Source of the DNA: Mikrocytos mackini
Taxonomy: Eukaryota; Endomyxa; Ascetosporea; Mikrocytida; Mikrocytiidae
Length of the DNA stretch: 29,909 bases
Assembly: GCA_030180075.1 (NCBI GenBank)
Contig: JASNJN010000085.1
Coordinates: forward strand, 1 to 29,909
Direction of reading: 5' to 3'
The notes below the pieces were generated by a model. The model saw only the letters and a list, made by a program, of their open reading frames with translations, made no database searches and was not told where the DNA came from. Made by a program: the position numbers and the translations under genes. The stretch's first letter is position 1. Each line of letters begins with the position of its first letter. Below are positions 9,319-19,842 of the stretch, piece after piece.

Positions 9319-10945
9319 TAGGGCAACCCAAACGCTGGAAAACTAGTTAATATATATTTATTATAAAAGTCTGATTTACAATATCATAGGAGAAGTTCGT
9401 GATTGGCATTGTATTTCAAAAGTTACATTCATATAAAAATTTATAAATGCTATAAATGTACAAAAATCAATTGAAATTTTAAATTTTTATGACCAGACCT
9501 TCACTTACAGATAAAGAACGCAGGAATCGGTATGCTTCGTCCTATCCTAATGAACTATATGAAACTACAACAGGTTTGTTATGGTGTAGGTTATGTCAAA
9601 AAAGCGTAAAATATTCCAAAAAATCCAATGTTGACTCCCACCGGGCCAGTAGCACCCACCAGCGTTTCACGTCAACAATAGCCCAAACCAGTACTCCACA
9701 ACAAGCCATTAACGACGCAGTCTTCAAAACAGACGTTATAAGAGCATTTTTAGAGGCCGACATTCCTTTACACAAATTTCGATACGAATCAATGACCTCT
9801 TTATTCCGGAAATATAATTTACCTCAAATATCTCAGACTTCGGCTCAGCATATTGTCTCTGAATTGGGGCAGCAAAAGATTTAAAAAGTATTGAGTTATA
9901 TAGGCGGGGCTTGTTTTTATATGGTTATAGACGAATCATATATAAACGAGAAGTTTATAGTAAACATACTCGTAGGAAAAGCAGAAATACCAAATACCAA
10001 ATCAAAGTTTCTTAATCAATTCTTTTGTTTCCCCGAAACCTATAGATTTTGGAGAAATAATAAGATTGATAGATGAATCTGTTATAAAAAATGGACTTAT
10101 GCGAGAAATTTTTATATTGCTATTAAGCGATGCGGCATCTTACATGTTGAAGGCATATGGAACGCTTTTTATTTTATTCGTAAACCTTCAGCATGTAACT
10201 TGTTTAAATCATCTGCTACATAATTGCAGTTCAAAAATTAAAAATTCATATAAAGCTGTTGATCGGATGGTCGCTGCAATGAAAAAGCTAACCTACAAAA
10301 ATAAACATAAGAGACTTCTATTTAAGGATATTGGATCACCACCTACCCCTGTAGTAACCAGATGTGGTAGCTGGCTGGAAGCTATAGGTTACTACCACAA
10401 TAATTTTACAAGAATAAAAGAAATAGTAAACAGCATTAATGGAGACGGTGTTCTTTTGAACAATGCCAAAGAGGCATTGAATTCTATACATGTTCTGCGC
10501 GAGTTAAGAGAAGCATATATATATCATCTAGTGCTTTGTCCATTAATAAAGAAATTTGAGAGGAAAGAATACAATGTTGAAAATGGATATTGTGTTCTTA
10601 TGAATTTGCATATCGCCAATGATCCTCTGGATATAAAGGGTTACATAAAAACACGACCAAATAAAATGGCATTAGCATGATTATAAAAAAGAGCAGGGAT
10701 TTAGGTATTGGGGGAAATACCGTGAATAGATATCTTTTGAACTGTCAATGCACGTCTGTAGACGTAGAAAGAAGCTTTAGTCTTCTTAATAATATATGCA
10801 GAAGTAAAAGGCATTTCAATGATGGAAACCTGAAGTGGTATATTCTCCTGAGTTATAACAAAAATAAACATTTTGGTGAATACAGTCAATGAATTTTCTA
10901 TATCTAAATTATTAAATGTAAATAGTATAATAAAAGGGTGCATTT
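9319..10945 (+). mobile_element. hAT-2 transposon, decayed, 3' end not found
   Basis: The left end is TAGGGCAACCCAAACGCTGG, inserted in the sequence TACATAAC of a Tigger-like element. The first six bases, TAGGGC, are shared with the ends of the miniature elements at 17061, 18091 (as TGGGGC) and 20982. It contains a degenerate transposase gene. The far end is not recognisable, and the 10945 limit is only where coding-like sequence has faded out. Confidence 0.65.
9489..10892 (+). pseudogene. hAT-2 transposase, degenerate
   Basis: A distant relative of the hAT-1 transposase with the same blocks in the same order, spread over several frames. Frame 9489-9884 holds the BED-type finger (WCRLCQKSV, then SHRASSTHQ). 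Piece 9891-10076 holds the first acidic block around VIDESY. Piece 10066-10680 holds LLLSDAASYM, the second acidic block, then CLNHLLHNC and TRCGSWLEA. Piece 10677-10892 holds the C-terminal dimerisation block around DVERSFSLLN. Stops and frame changes at about 9884, 10070 and 10680 disable it. An AAATTT-type box (TTGAAATTTTAAATTTTT, 9471-9488) directly precedes the ATG at 9489-9491. It is too diverged from hAT-1 to be a recent copy. Confidence 0.8.
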
Positions 10946-11096
10946 ATAATAAATTTCGAGACAAAAGTTAATTAAACCCATAAAATATAATACAAAAAAA
11001 TCTTAAACTTGAAATGTAAAATTAAAACATCCAAAAACAATTTGTTACGTTTATCTTTACAAAACATATCATAAGAAGACAAACTAAAAGCGCATG

Positions 11097-11492
11097 TATA
11101 GTTCTACGAGTTTCGAGTTGTACAATTACTCGAGTTTCGAGTTCGTGATTTTGGCCCGAGTCGAGTATTCGAGCGAGTTATTATAAAAATAAAATAATAA
11201 AATAGCAAGAAAAACAGGATAATAAATAAATTAATCGCCAAATATAAGTTCCCAAATTCGTCAAATCTTAAAGTTTTACCAAAATACCATCTAAAATTAC
11301 ATTTTTATCGCTTTTTAAAACTAGAAAAATTTTATGCCTAACTAATTGCTACATTTTGGTAGTAAATCTACAAGTTTCTATAAAATATTTTCCCTACTTA
11401 ACTCGACCTAGAATTCGAGTCGAGTTCGAGTTGCGTTTTGGTCTCAACTCGGAGCGAGTACTCGCCTCGAGCCGAGTCGAGGTGAAACTCTA
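11097..11492. mobile_element. 396-bp CGAGT-rich hAT-type miniature element, 8-bp duplication
   Basis: Flanked by a perfect AGCGCATG at 11089-11096 and 11493-11500. An 8-bp duplication fits hAT. Ends are TATAGTTCTACGAG and the complement of TAGAGTTTCACCTCGACTCG. The two terminal 60-80 bp are full of CGAGT/ACTCG units, which makes strong partial pairing possible. It has no coding capacity. Related copies lie at 15285-16359 (complete but nested) and 16783-16930 (partial). Confidence 0.8.
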
Positions 11493-11764
11493 AGCGCATG
11501 CATATAATGTCTGTCCTAATAATGGTCATTGCAGCCTCTTCTTTAATCATTTCATTACACCAAGAGAAAATCTTCGATATATTTTTATTGATCGGTAAAC
11601 TAAGATTTTGGTTTGTCTTTTTGCTATATATCTGTGTTAAATTGTATTTCCAATCTCAAAGTTAGTAATTCTATCAACAACTTCACACATAAATGTATTC
11701 TAATTATCCAAAGTAGAAACCGTCCTATATTATCACAAAAGCAAGTATACTCATGTGTTTTTAT

Positions 11765-12174
11765 CAGGGTTGGTCGGTTTAAACCGCCCGGTTTAATCCG
11801 AATGGTTAAAACCGGTAAAATCCGTCCCGGTCAAAACGTTTAGGACGTTTTGTCCGGATAAAACCCCTTATTTGGTAGGGAAAATTTTCAGAAAATTTTT
11901 GGCGCGAATTTATCGGGTTTTTGTTAAATTTTGATTTTACATTTTGTGGTTTAAATTTAGATGATTTTTTATGATTCAATAAACATTTTGTTTCTTGTTT
12001 CCCGGCATTACGCTTTATTGTTTGATCGAAAATGAAAATCGGAAAATTTGGAATATTTTTCAAAATCAAATTTTGTGATTTTCCCAACGGTTTAAACCAG
12101 TTTAATCCGGTTTTAACCAGGTTAAAACCGTGTCCCGGACAAAACGTTTTATCCGCGGACTAAAACCAACCCTA
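11765..12174. mobile_element. 410-bp miniature element with CAGGGTTGGT ends
   Basis: Starts CAGGGTTGGTCGGTTTAAAC and ends with the complement of TAGGGTTGGTTTTAGTCC. Inverted AAAACGTTT, TTTTGTCCGG and CCGGTTTTAACC motifs fill both subterminal regions. The ends are hAT-like. The adjoining 8-mers (GTTTTTAT and ATAATAAT) do not match convincingly, so no duplication is claimed. It has no coding capacity. Confidence 0.6.
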
Positions 12175-13299
12175 ATAATAATTATGAACATAAATTATTG
12201 TTTTTTAAAATAATACAGGGTTATATTTTATATTAAAAAGTTAACTAAAATGGTATTGTACTTATATTGCAATAATATGCTTATTTATCATTAAAACCGT
12301 ATTTTTGTTTTATGTTTTCTCAATCTTAAATATGATTTTATTCAAATTATAGAATTTCCCCCATAATAATTAAATATTGATTTTTATAGGTTCTTCGCTG
12401 GTTAAAAACAGATCATTTTCACATAATATAATATCAATAGACTATAATTGTAATACCATTCTATTAAAACCATTATACAACAGAATTATTTACAGTAACT
12501 AAAACTTCTTTTTTAGAAAACAGAACTTATTAAAATTGATTTTTTATTAAATCATATGTTATAGAGTGTAATCATTTTATTAACTTTGAAAATACCATTT
12601 CCGAAATACACTCAGCTAAATAATATGAATAAATTATTTATTTAAGATATTTCTAAGCATTAAACATTTTAAAAGTAAACTTTAGATATATAAAAATGAG
12701 AGTTGCAATGCAGATATTTTACGAACATTTATACAACCAATGGTATAGAATTGTAAACATCACTGAATATAAAATTTTGCTTTGTTAGGATCTAGGGAAT
12801 TATTATTTATTTTCATCAAAGTTGTTAATTATTTGTTTATTGATAAAATCCCATATTTATATTTCTATGTTCAAATAATTTATTAAATTTTTATTTAATC
12901 AACCATTCGGATGAAAATAATTTTCCGACCGACCCGATGTCGGAACGACATTTTGATCATTTTGACACATTTGGTTAAAACCACTGTCATGTCGAAAAGG
13001 GTTTTTGACTGTCCAAAACCCACCCTGGGTATTGATAGTTATAAATAAGTATAATAGCAATTATCATATTAAAACAAATACAATGGCTTTCAACAAAAAA
13101 TAAGGCTTATATGAAAAAGGTTATTTCCTTAAAATATAAGAAGTACATCCTCTTGAGATGGTTCGCCGGGCCAATAGCCATGGAATCATAAATTGATTCC
13201 GCCCCGTCGTTTATTTTGAACCTTGTGGCTTCGTGTTAAAGCGTTAATTGCGGGACAGATCAATGTGCTTCCCTATCTGGCTTTATTTTTTTACTATTA
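12175..13299. other. AT-rich non-coding stretch with one repeat-like end at 12926-13029
   Basis: No gene is seen. At 13029, reading leftwards on the minus strand, CAGGGTGGGTTTTGGACAGT resembles the end of the element at 11765-12174, and several GTCGGA/TCCGAC motifs follow to about 12926. The other end was not found, so it may be a truncated relative. Confidence 0.4.
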
Positions 13300-13640
13300 G
13301 GGAATATTTCGCATATTTCGTAGGAAATCACCCGAATTTTATTTGCCTTTAATTAAAACAAATTCACGGTGTCTTATGTATGTATAACCAGCTCGTGGAT
13401 AACACAGTTATATTGGATTTGTGATATTTTGGGACCTAGGCGATAATGTTTAAAAATATAGTATTTTATAACCATTTTGTTACTTTGGTGATGAAAATTC
13501 CGAGAGAGTAGGCATCACTGGTCTAGTTATTATCACAAACATGTTAAAATTTTCTGAAATACAATATAAGTCGTTATGGGCCCGTTTTAAGGCAAAAAAT
13601 TCGGGCGATTTCCTACAAAATACGCCATGTATTTATGACA
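13300..13640. mobile_element. inverted-repeat element, TIR around TCGTAGGAAATCACCCGAAT
   Basis: The left sequence at about 13302-13358 and the reverse complement of about 13583-13640 match for some 45 bp around GTAGGAAATC(A/G)CCCGAAT and TTTGCCTT. Outward of that, similarity fades, so the exact ends and the duplication are not fixed. The interior is non-coding. The superfamily is not recognised. Confidence 0.55.
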
Positions 13641-13945
13641 TAGCGAATAATGTCAAACCGTTACATTAAAGACAAACTATATAATACAAGAGCACTTAAT
13701 AGCCCACCAATATTGGAGTTTTCAACGGTTATTGAATTTCTACAACCAAGCGATACACAACATAGGCAAACATTCTGGATGGGATACACATGTTTTTAAT
13801 GTTATACATACTGTTTGATTATCCAAATAACATATTTGGACATGATATAAAATTTTCATTATGTGACGAAGCCGATTTTTTGGCCTTTTAATATATATTC
13901 AGCAAAGAAAGAATTTAAAGATGGTGTTCGTGTTAGCGCTTATTG

Positions 13946-14276
13946 GACTTCTATCACATTCCCCCCAAACAGGTTTCATTTTCCCCCAAATTATTTTAAA
14001 CCGGCCCAAAAATCAGAAAATAATCACCGATGATACTGTTTGAAATATTGTATTTTCCGGAGGAAAATACACTAAACCGAACGCTCAGACGGTGATTTAA
14101 CCGACATCACCTCGATAAACGGTCGGTTTAAAATTTGGAATTTTCCAAAATCCGAATTTTTACAATTTGAAATTAGGGGGAAATGAAATTTTACGTGGTG
14201 AAAAATGAAATAATTTGGGGATATTGGGACGATTTGGGGGAAAATGGGATGATTTGGGGAAAATGGAATCTGAGCC
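13946..14276. mobile_element. 331-bp miniature element with GCGCTTATTG duplication
   Basis: A perfect 10-bp direct repeat, GCGCTTATTG, lies at 13936-13945 and 14277-14286, a Mutator-like length. Both ends contain TTTTCCCCCAAAT-type blocks in inverted orientation, and the right end has three such blocks. An internal segment near 14050-14100 (CCGGAGGAAAATACACTAAA) recurs in the related element at 17493-17857, which also ends in GAGCC. It is non-coding. Confidence 0.65.
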
Positions 14277-14286
14277 GCGCTTATTG

Positions 14287-15284
14287 TTTCTATTTACATA
14301 AAAAGAGAATTAAATTGCAATTTCACTTTTAAAACCGTTCGAGAAGCATCAAATAACTTATTTATCTTGCTTTTAAAAGGATATCACTGCTTAAATTGTA
14401 TCTCGCATCTAGATTACCAGAAACATCGATTATTTGCCATGCTGCTAAATTTATTTCGGCAAACAGCTTAGTTTCAATGCCAGTCATTATTTTATGATTC
14501 AGAACCCAACACCTAGATGCAGCCTATATTTATTCCACTGTCTACAGGCTCTAAAGAAGACCATTCTTGTTACTGATCCAAAGAAACTAGCCGAACAAGA
14601 GTTTGATAGGCTTGTGATAGTTACAAAGGAAAATAACATAATTTTACGGTTCTGATTTCTAGAGTTTGTGGCACTCATAATAATCTCCATGTACAATTTA
14701 GTTCTCATTGTCTTCTATCAAAAGTTCCTAGAAAATCCATAATAGCATTGGATTAGACAATTAAAATTTTATCGATAATTTTTTTGATATGATAAACATT
14801 GTGTTTCGTTAATATTTGCCTTTTTATGTGGGAAACATTTAAAGCCAAATTTACATAAATTTTGGTATTCCAATACAAAATATTACAAATTTCGTCCATA
14901 ACATTATAATCTAGCCATAATACCTCTGTTTACTGTAGAATGACTGAATTGTGCTATTGATATTCAACTACAACGAAATGCATTGCAGAAAAATAGAAAA
15001 TTGGCATATGAATTTTCGATAATTTAAATGTCTAGTTTGGATACGGCCTTCAAAATATATGTCATCGATGTTATTATAGTGGTCACAGGCTTCATTTGTT
15101 TTATAAATCGAATTAGGTTGATTTCCTAACACTTGTCAGAAGGGGCGTCAGGTGTTATCAAGGGGATGTTTGTCGGATTAAATGACTGGATGTCACATAA
15201 TTGTGGCATCCTTTTGGAGACGAAAGAATTATTATTGATAACACGGATTCAATAACGCCTGTAGTATTCGATGTATATCCCAGT
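14287..15284. other. non-coding stretch, nothing recognised
   Basis: AT-rich, with stops in all frames. The part 14400-14760 is less AT-rich and may be decayed coding sequence, but I could not match it to any family. A 69-codon minus-strand frame at 14499-14708 shows no supporting features. Confidence 0.4.
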
Positions 15285-15637
15285 TAGAGTTCCCCTCGAT
15301 TCGGCTAGCGGCGAGTACCCGCTCCGAGTTGAGACAAAATGCAACTCGAACTCGGCTCGAATTAGAGGTCGAGCTACGCATGCAGAGTATTCTATAAACC
15401 TACAGATTTAATATGTAACATAGCATCTGGTACACGAAATATGTGTTCAAAATCAAAAAGAGATTGAAATGTAATTTTGAATGAAATTTTAGCAAAATTT
15501 CACCTTTTTGGGATTTTTCAAAGTTGCGTTTTTGATGATTCTTTTATTTAGTATCCTTTTTCTTGATTTTCACAATCTTATTTGGAAAATAACGCGTCCG
15601 AAATACTTGACTCGGTCTAAAATCCCAGACTCGGAAC

Positions 15638-16338
15638 TAGACATTCAAAGTCTTGATCTTGATCGAGATGGTTATCAAAAACAGAGAGAAGATAAATTTT
15701 GGGCCAGCCCATACTTGGGCTGGACCTGGGCTGGCCCAAATGTTGGTCTAGCCCAAAATTTATCCATTATATACACGTGAAAATTTAAATATTTAACAAT
15801 TACATCATTGCAAACAATATTAAAATAAATATTAATTCATAACACCTCAAAATAATGATATTTAGAGCAATAAAACATTTTGTTCATATAAAATTAAATG
15901 AACAGCCCAAATCTGGTCTAGCCCACCTTCCAGCCCAAATTTTATCCGCTCTCTCAAAAACAATCAAGATTTTTTGATAATCGATATCGAAATGAAGTAA
16001 TTTTCGATATTTAATAAAATTTAAATTTATGTTGAAATATTCCTTTGAAATGAAATATATGCCATGTTATGTAATTTTGAACGTTCAAACAATATCCATT
16101 ATATATTTGGAAACAAATTAACACATTCGTTTTCTATAATGTGGCCAATTTATGGTAATTTATTCGTATTTTTGAAAATTTTAATGTATTCAGTAATTGC
16201 AGATATGGGTGTAATTTTAATGAAATTTGCAGAAAAGTGGGAAAATTCATGACAAATGCTTAAATATCGATATATCATATCGATTATACGTTTCGAGATA
16301 TCGATTCAAATCATTTTCGATAAAATTTGGAATGTCTA
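15638..16338. mobile_element. TAGACATTC miniature element nested in the CGAGT element
   Basis: Ends are TAGACATTCAAAG and the complement of TAGACATTCCAAATTT. Flanking 8-mers are CTCGGAAC (15630-15637) and CTCGTAAC (16339-16346), 7 of 8 matching. The interior is rich in ATCGAT/CGATATCG motifs. It is itself interrupted by the element at 15683-15953, so its own length is about 420 bp. It is non-coding. Confidence 0.7.
15683..15953. mobile_element. 271-bp GGGCTGG-rich miniature element, innermost of a triple nest
   Basis: Flanked by a perfect TCAAAAAC at 15675-15682 and 15954-15961. Ends are AGAGAGAAGATAAATTTTGG and the complement of GAGAGCGGATAAAATTTGG. Next to the left end, GGGCCAGCCC and GGGCTGGCCC flank another TGGGCTGG, giving a strong hairpin near 15701-15740. 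The 8-bp duplication fits hAT. A plus-strand open frame overlaps its left part, at 15508-15780, but this is repeat sequence. Confidence 0.75.
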
Positions 16339-16782
16339 CTCGTAACTCGTAGAACTATAACCCCAGTACGAGAAGATTGAAATGCTAGTTTCATGTGCTA
16401 CAGTCAATTTTTGATTTTTACCTCGTATGGAACATTCCAAACATCCACAAATTAAATATGATATCACGCAGTTGCAATGTGTTTTTCCAAAAAATATTTC
16501 GGTAAGATTTCAGTTCTTTTATAAAGACATGGAGCAATTTTCCAGATTACGTCAACTTCCTATTATCTTTTATTTGCAATTATATTAACCAGAACTCAAA
16601 TTGGAATAGTGGTGCCAATCACCACATAAGTTATTATAACAACTTCATAGAAGATTTAATTCTTATACGAAGTGGAGACATCTCCACGAACCACATATAG
16701 CAATTTCGAAAGCACTTAGAAGAATGTCCAATATAATCAAAAGAAGTGCGCTAACTATAATGAAAGAACACATAGGGATGAT

Positions 16783-16930
16783 TATAGCTCTACGAGTTTC
16801 GGGTTTGTGATTCTAGACCGAGACGCGTATTTCTAGCACGTTATTTTTCAAATAATATTGTGAAAATCAAGAAAAAGGATATTAAATAAAACGGTTACAG
16901 TGCACTTTAGGAACAAATATTGTGAATATG
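16783..16930. mobile_element. partial copy of the CGAGT-rich miniature element
   Basis: TATAGCTCTACGAGTTTCGG at 16783 is the same end as at 11097. Similarity continues through a CGAGACGCGTATT block and the AT-rich interior (AAGAAAAAGGATATTAAAT), then fades. The other end is missing. Confidence 0.6.
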
Positions 16931-17060
16931 TAAGTAGCGGGTTTAAATGTGTTCTTGATATGTCTTTTGCGTCAATGGTTCTTTCTTGTTAATGAAACTT
17001 GTTTAGCTTTAAATTATGATGATATTCAGGTTGTATTGTACAGTCAACTTCGGTTATAAC

Positions 17061-17261
17061 TAGGGCCTTGAAAATAATACATTTTTTTCGAAAATTTTAT
17101 ATTTTGTTTAAAACCCACTAGAACAATCATAACCATTCAAAGTTTTAAAAAATTTAGTTTCATTATGATCCCAAAAATGTACTATTATGCGGTTTTTGGT
17201 ACTATTTAGAATTTAAAATGGAAATTTATGGCTGAAAAATGTACTATAAATCAAGGCGCTG
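17061..17261. mobile_element. 201-bp TAGGGC hAT miniature element
   Basis: Ends are TAGGGCCTTGAAAATAATAC and the complement of CAGCGCCTTGATTTATAGTAC. Flanking 8-mers are GTTATAAC (17053-17060) and GCTATAAC (17262-17269), 7 of 8 matching. It is inserted inside the terminal repeat of the Tigger-like element at 17041. It is non-coding. Confidence 0.65.
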
Positions 17262-17492
17262 GCTATAACGGAGTCGTAAAAATGGCCCATTTGCCTTTAT
17301 AATTTTGTTCATATAACAAATTACCGATTATAATGGGGTAGCTGAATTTTAACGAATATTGAAATTGAATTTTATGACCTCTGTAATATTCCCAAAATGT
17401 AAAAATTATGGAAATCCATATTAAAAGTATATATTCTTGTTAGTATAAAAACTTTTCCTAACAAACATCTTAATCTAGCACAACTAAATTTT

Positions 17493-17857
17493 GACTGTAG
17501 TTTCATCTTGCCCCAAATTTCGAGAATGTGCCAAACCCCTTAAAATGTCACAACTGAGATTTTTATTTGTTTTATAATTTTTCCGAAGGAAAATACATAA
17601 ACTGAATGCACAGATAGTGTTTTAAACTCATATACCCCAACAATACACATTTTTGTAAATTAGATATATTTCACATTAAAGCGATGTAAATAACACCTGG
17701 TGGCTGATAAAGAGTTATTTAACGATACACCGCGAGTTTGTAGAAAAATCTTGTGTTCTAGACATATAATAGTCAAATTTATGCAAAATGAAACAGCCTT
17801 TATATCACCAAAAATAAAAAATTTTATTAAGGATTTGGGGCAAAACTCAATCCGAGC
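17493..17857. mobile_element. 365-bp relative of the element at 13946-14276
   Basis: Flanked by CTAAATTTT at 17484-17492 and 17858-17866, a 9-bp repeat (the exact end is uncertain by a base). It shares with 13946-14276 the start GACT, the internal TTTCCG(A/G)AGGAAAATACA block, GATTTGGGG near the right end and a GAGC(C) terminus. It is non-coding and more diverged than its relative. Confidence 0.6.
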
Positions 17858-18090
17858 CTAAATTTTTTGATGGGATATAACGAAGTTTTTTTTACCAACG
17901 GAGTTGGCAGTATCTAAATATACTTTTATAATGTTGATATGGGCACTTATTTTAACCGAATAGGTGATTTATTGTTTTGTTTTCCGTGTTTCATGCGATC
18001 AGGACTCTGTCAACGGAACGGATAAGGAAGATATAACTGGTTAGTTTTTTATTTTAAAAATTTTAAATTCCATATCTTTTAGAACATTAC

Positions 18091-18550
18091 TGGGGCTCCC
18101 AAAAAGCAATTTTTTCAAAATTGCATATGATTATTAATACGTCATTTTAACACTCTAAAACGATTTTCAGGTCCCATAGAGCCACTGGTAGCGTTTTTTA
18201 AAAGCAATAAAGCAATTTTGGGAAATTTTTAGGTAAATTGACTAAAATAACAACAATTTGGCGTAATAAATGGAATTATTTGAGCTGTTAATCCGGAAAA
18301 TAAAAATAAAAATTTCTGACGAAAAAAAATCAAAAATTAAATTCGCCATATAAATCATTAATAGTTATTTAATATCGTTATTAATACATAATCAGAATTC
18401 TTTTGTCATTTCAGATTATTTTGGGAAGAGAATTTCCAAATTTTATAGAAAAAAGGTGGCTTGTCATCGTTTTAGAGGCAATTTGGCGCAAACAATGCAT
18501 GTTTTAGGGCAATTTCCTATATAAATATAAAGCAATTTCTGGGAGCCCTA
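18091..18550. mobile_element. 460-bp TAGGGCTCCC hAT miniature element
   Basis: Ends are TGGGGCTCCCAAAAAGCAAT and the complement of TAGGGCTCCCAGAAATTGCT. Flanking 8-mers are AACATTAC (18083-18090) and AATATTAC (18551-18558), 7 of 8 matching. The interior has further AAGCAATTT motifs and is AT-rich. The same end occurs at 1736-1774. It is non-coding. Confidence 0.75.
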
Positions 18551-18688
18551 AATATTACACAACAAAACAGGGACGACACAGTAATGTTTGGACTAAACAT
18601 TTTAATCGGGATTGTTTATAAACAGCCATCAAAGTGATGCATGTCTTATGAACATGCATTTGAAGAACAACAAGAATAAGTCGATAAA

Positions 18689-19250
18689 GCGATATGGCGT
18701 TGCCAAACATGTCACAAAACGCGAAGTTTGCGTAAAGTAAGTATTTTGTTCGTGTCTAAAATGGTCCCTCCATAATTTTTGACTTTTATATTATTTAAAA
18801 ATGGGTATTCCAACCATTGAAAGAATATGCAATGAACTAGGTTTGTCAAGAATAATCGTCGTGAAATATCGCAAGTTATTCCGACAACGTTACCTGGAAT
18901 ATTTGCTCAAAATGATGACGAATTTGTGGACCAAACACAATGGTCGAAGTCGGCGAAACTTTTTTATATAAAGAAATATAATAGATGTTATAGAGCGGAG
19001 CAAGTTTGGTTAGTTGGAGGCATTTTGAGAGAAGATAGGAAAATTTTCCTAGCAAAGGTTTAGATCAGAAACAGCGATGAATTAGAGATGGTGTTAACTA
19101 CCTAGGTTTTTCCAGACGGAACAGTTAACACTTACGGTGTAGGGCTTGATATCGGCCTATTGAAGATATGTACAACACTGACCACAGAGTAGTAAACCAC
19201 AGTGAAAACTTTGTAAGTCCAGATGGGTACATATCAGAGTTAGGCAAATT
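18689..19250 (+). pseudogene. Merlin / IS1595-like (ISXO2-type) transposase, degenerate
   Basis: Read across several frames, the plus strand keeps a run of ISXO2-like blocks in the right order. First is a WRCQTCHKTRSLRK zinc-ribbon block (from 18689), then a helix-turn-helix-like TIERICNELGLSRIIV (from about 18811). Next comes GPNTMVEVGET (from about 18928), KYNRCYRAEQVWLVGG (from about 18976) and finally VVNHSENFVSPDGY (from about 19189). Stops and frame changes lie between the blocks. The family's first catalytic aspartate, in VE-hydrophobic-DE, appears as glycine (codon 18952-18954). It is therefore dead by both frame and active site. Such transposases encode cut-and-paste DNA transposition. 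The element's termini were not identified. Confidence 0.7.
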
Positions 19251-19842
19251 CCGTGTTTTTAGGGGTCGATTCTGTGGTTTGTTCCGTCTTTTATTTCGAT
19301 GGTTAAATTTTTTGATTAAAAATTTTTTTAATAAATGAAACCGTTGGTATTGTTTTGGGAAACAAAAAAATATCTTCAAAATTTTCATGTATAGCAAAAA
19401 CACAAACAAATTAAAATGGTTGCGCAAAATGTTCAAAATAACATATGTAGAAGATCTGAGTTTTATATATAATGTATGTTTAAAAGTCCTCACATGTGAG
19501 ACTTTTGAACAAGATAATTTTAAAAATTATTATGTAAAATACAGTAACATGTAAAATGAATTTATATGTATCCCAAACTCGTCTAAGCCCGAATAGGCCT
19601 GATTTGTGATATCTTTTTACGAATATGGGTTGATTCAAGATATTAAATAAAGGTTTCATGGAAGATACATTAAATTTTTTTAAAAAAACACAAAGCATAA
19701 TAATGAAATCCTTAAACTATTAAAATATTTCTTGTTTGTTAGTATTGGTGGAATAATTCCTTCCAAGTGCGATTAAGATCATATAATTATAGGAAAACAA
19801 CTTCACATAAACCAACGAAGAAAGTGTTTGAATATGTTTGAA
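19251..19842. other. AT-rich non-coding stretch
   Basis: Probably includes the tail of the decayed Merlin-like element. Minus-strand frames here (19125-19493, 19480-19698) are AT-driven, overlap the pseudogene and lack recognisable domains. Nothing else is seen. Confidence 0.4.

Larger units (their letters stand above)
15285..16359. mobile_element. second copy of the CGAGT-rich hAT miniature element, with nested insertions
   Basis: Starts TAGAGTTCCCCTCGATTCGG and ends CGTAGAACTATA, the same ends as 11097-11492 in reverse order. Flanking 8-mers are ATCCCAGT (15277-15284) and ACCCCAGT (16360-16367), 7 of 8 matching. It is 1,075 bp long instead of about 400 because another element (15638-16338) has inserted near its right end. 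Removing that insertion leaves a sequence that lines up with 11097-11492. Confidence 0.75.
17041..17910. mobile_element. pogo/Tigger-like miniature element containing two later insertions
   Basis: Bounded by TA (17039-17040 and 17911-17912). The left end is CAGTCAACTTCGGTTATAAC, and the right end is the complement of CTGCCAACTCCGTTGGTAA, about 13 of 19 positions matching. It is interrupted by a hAT miniature element (17061-17261) and a Mutator-like one (17493-17857). Without them it would be about 290 bp, close to the size of the element at 778-1108. It is non-coding. Confidence 0.55.

Noticed and set aside
11765-12174. An 8-bp duplication around the CAGGGTTGGT element.
   Set aside because: GTTTTTAT and ATAATAAT share only scattered T/A positions, no better than chance in this AT-rich flank.
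15508-15780. 90-codon plus-strand frame.
   Set aside because: It spans the junctions of three nested miniature elements and so cannot be an old gene.
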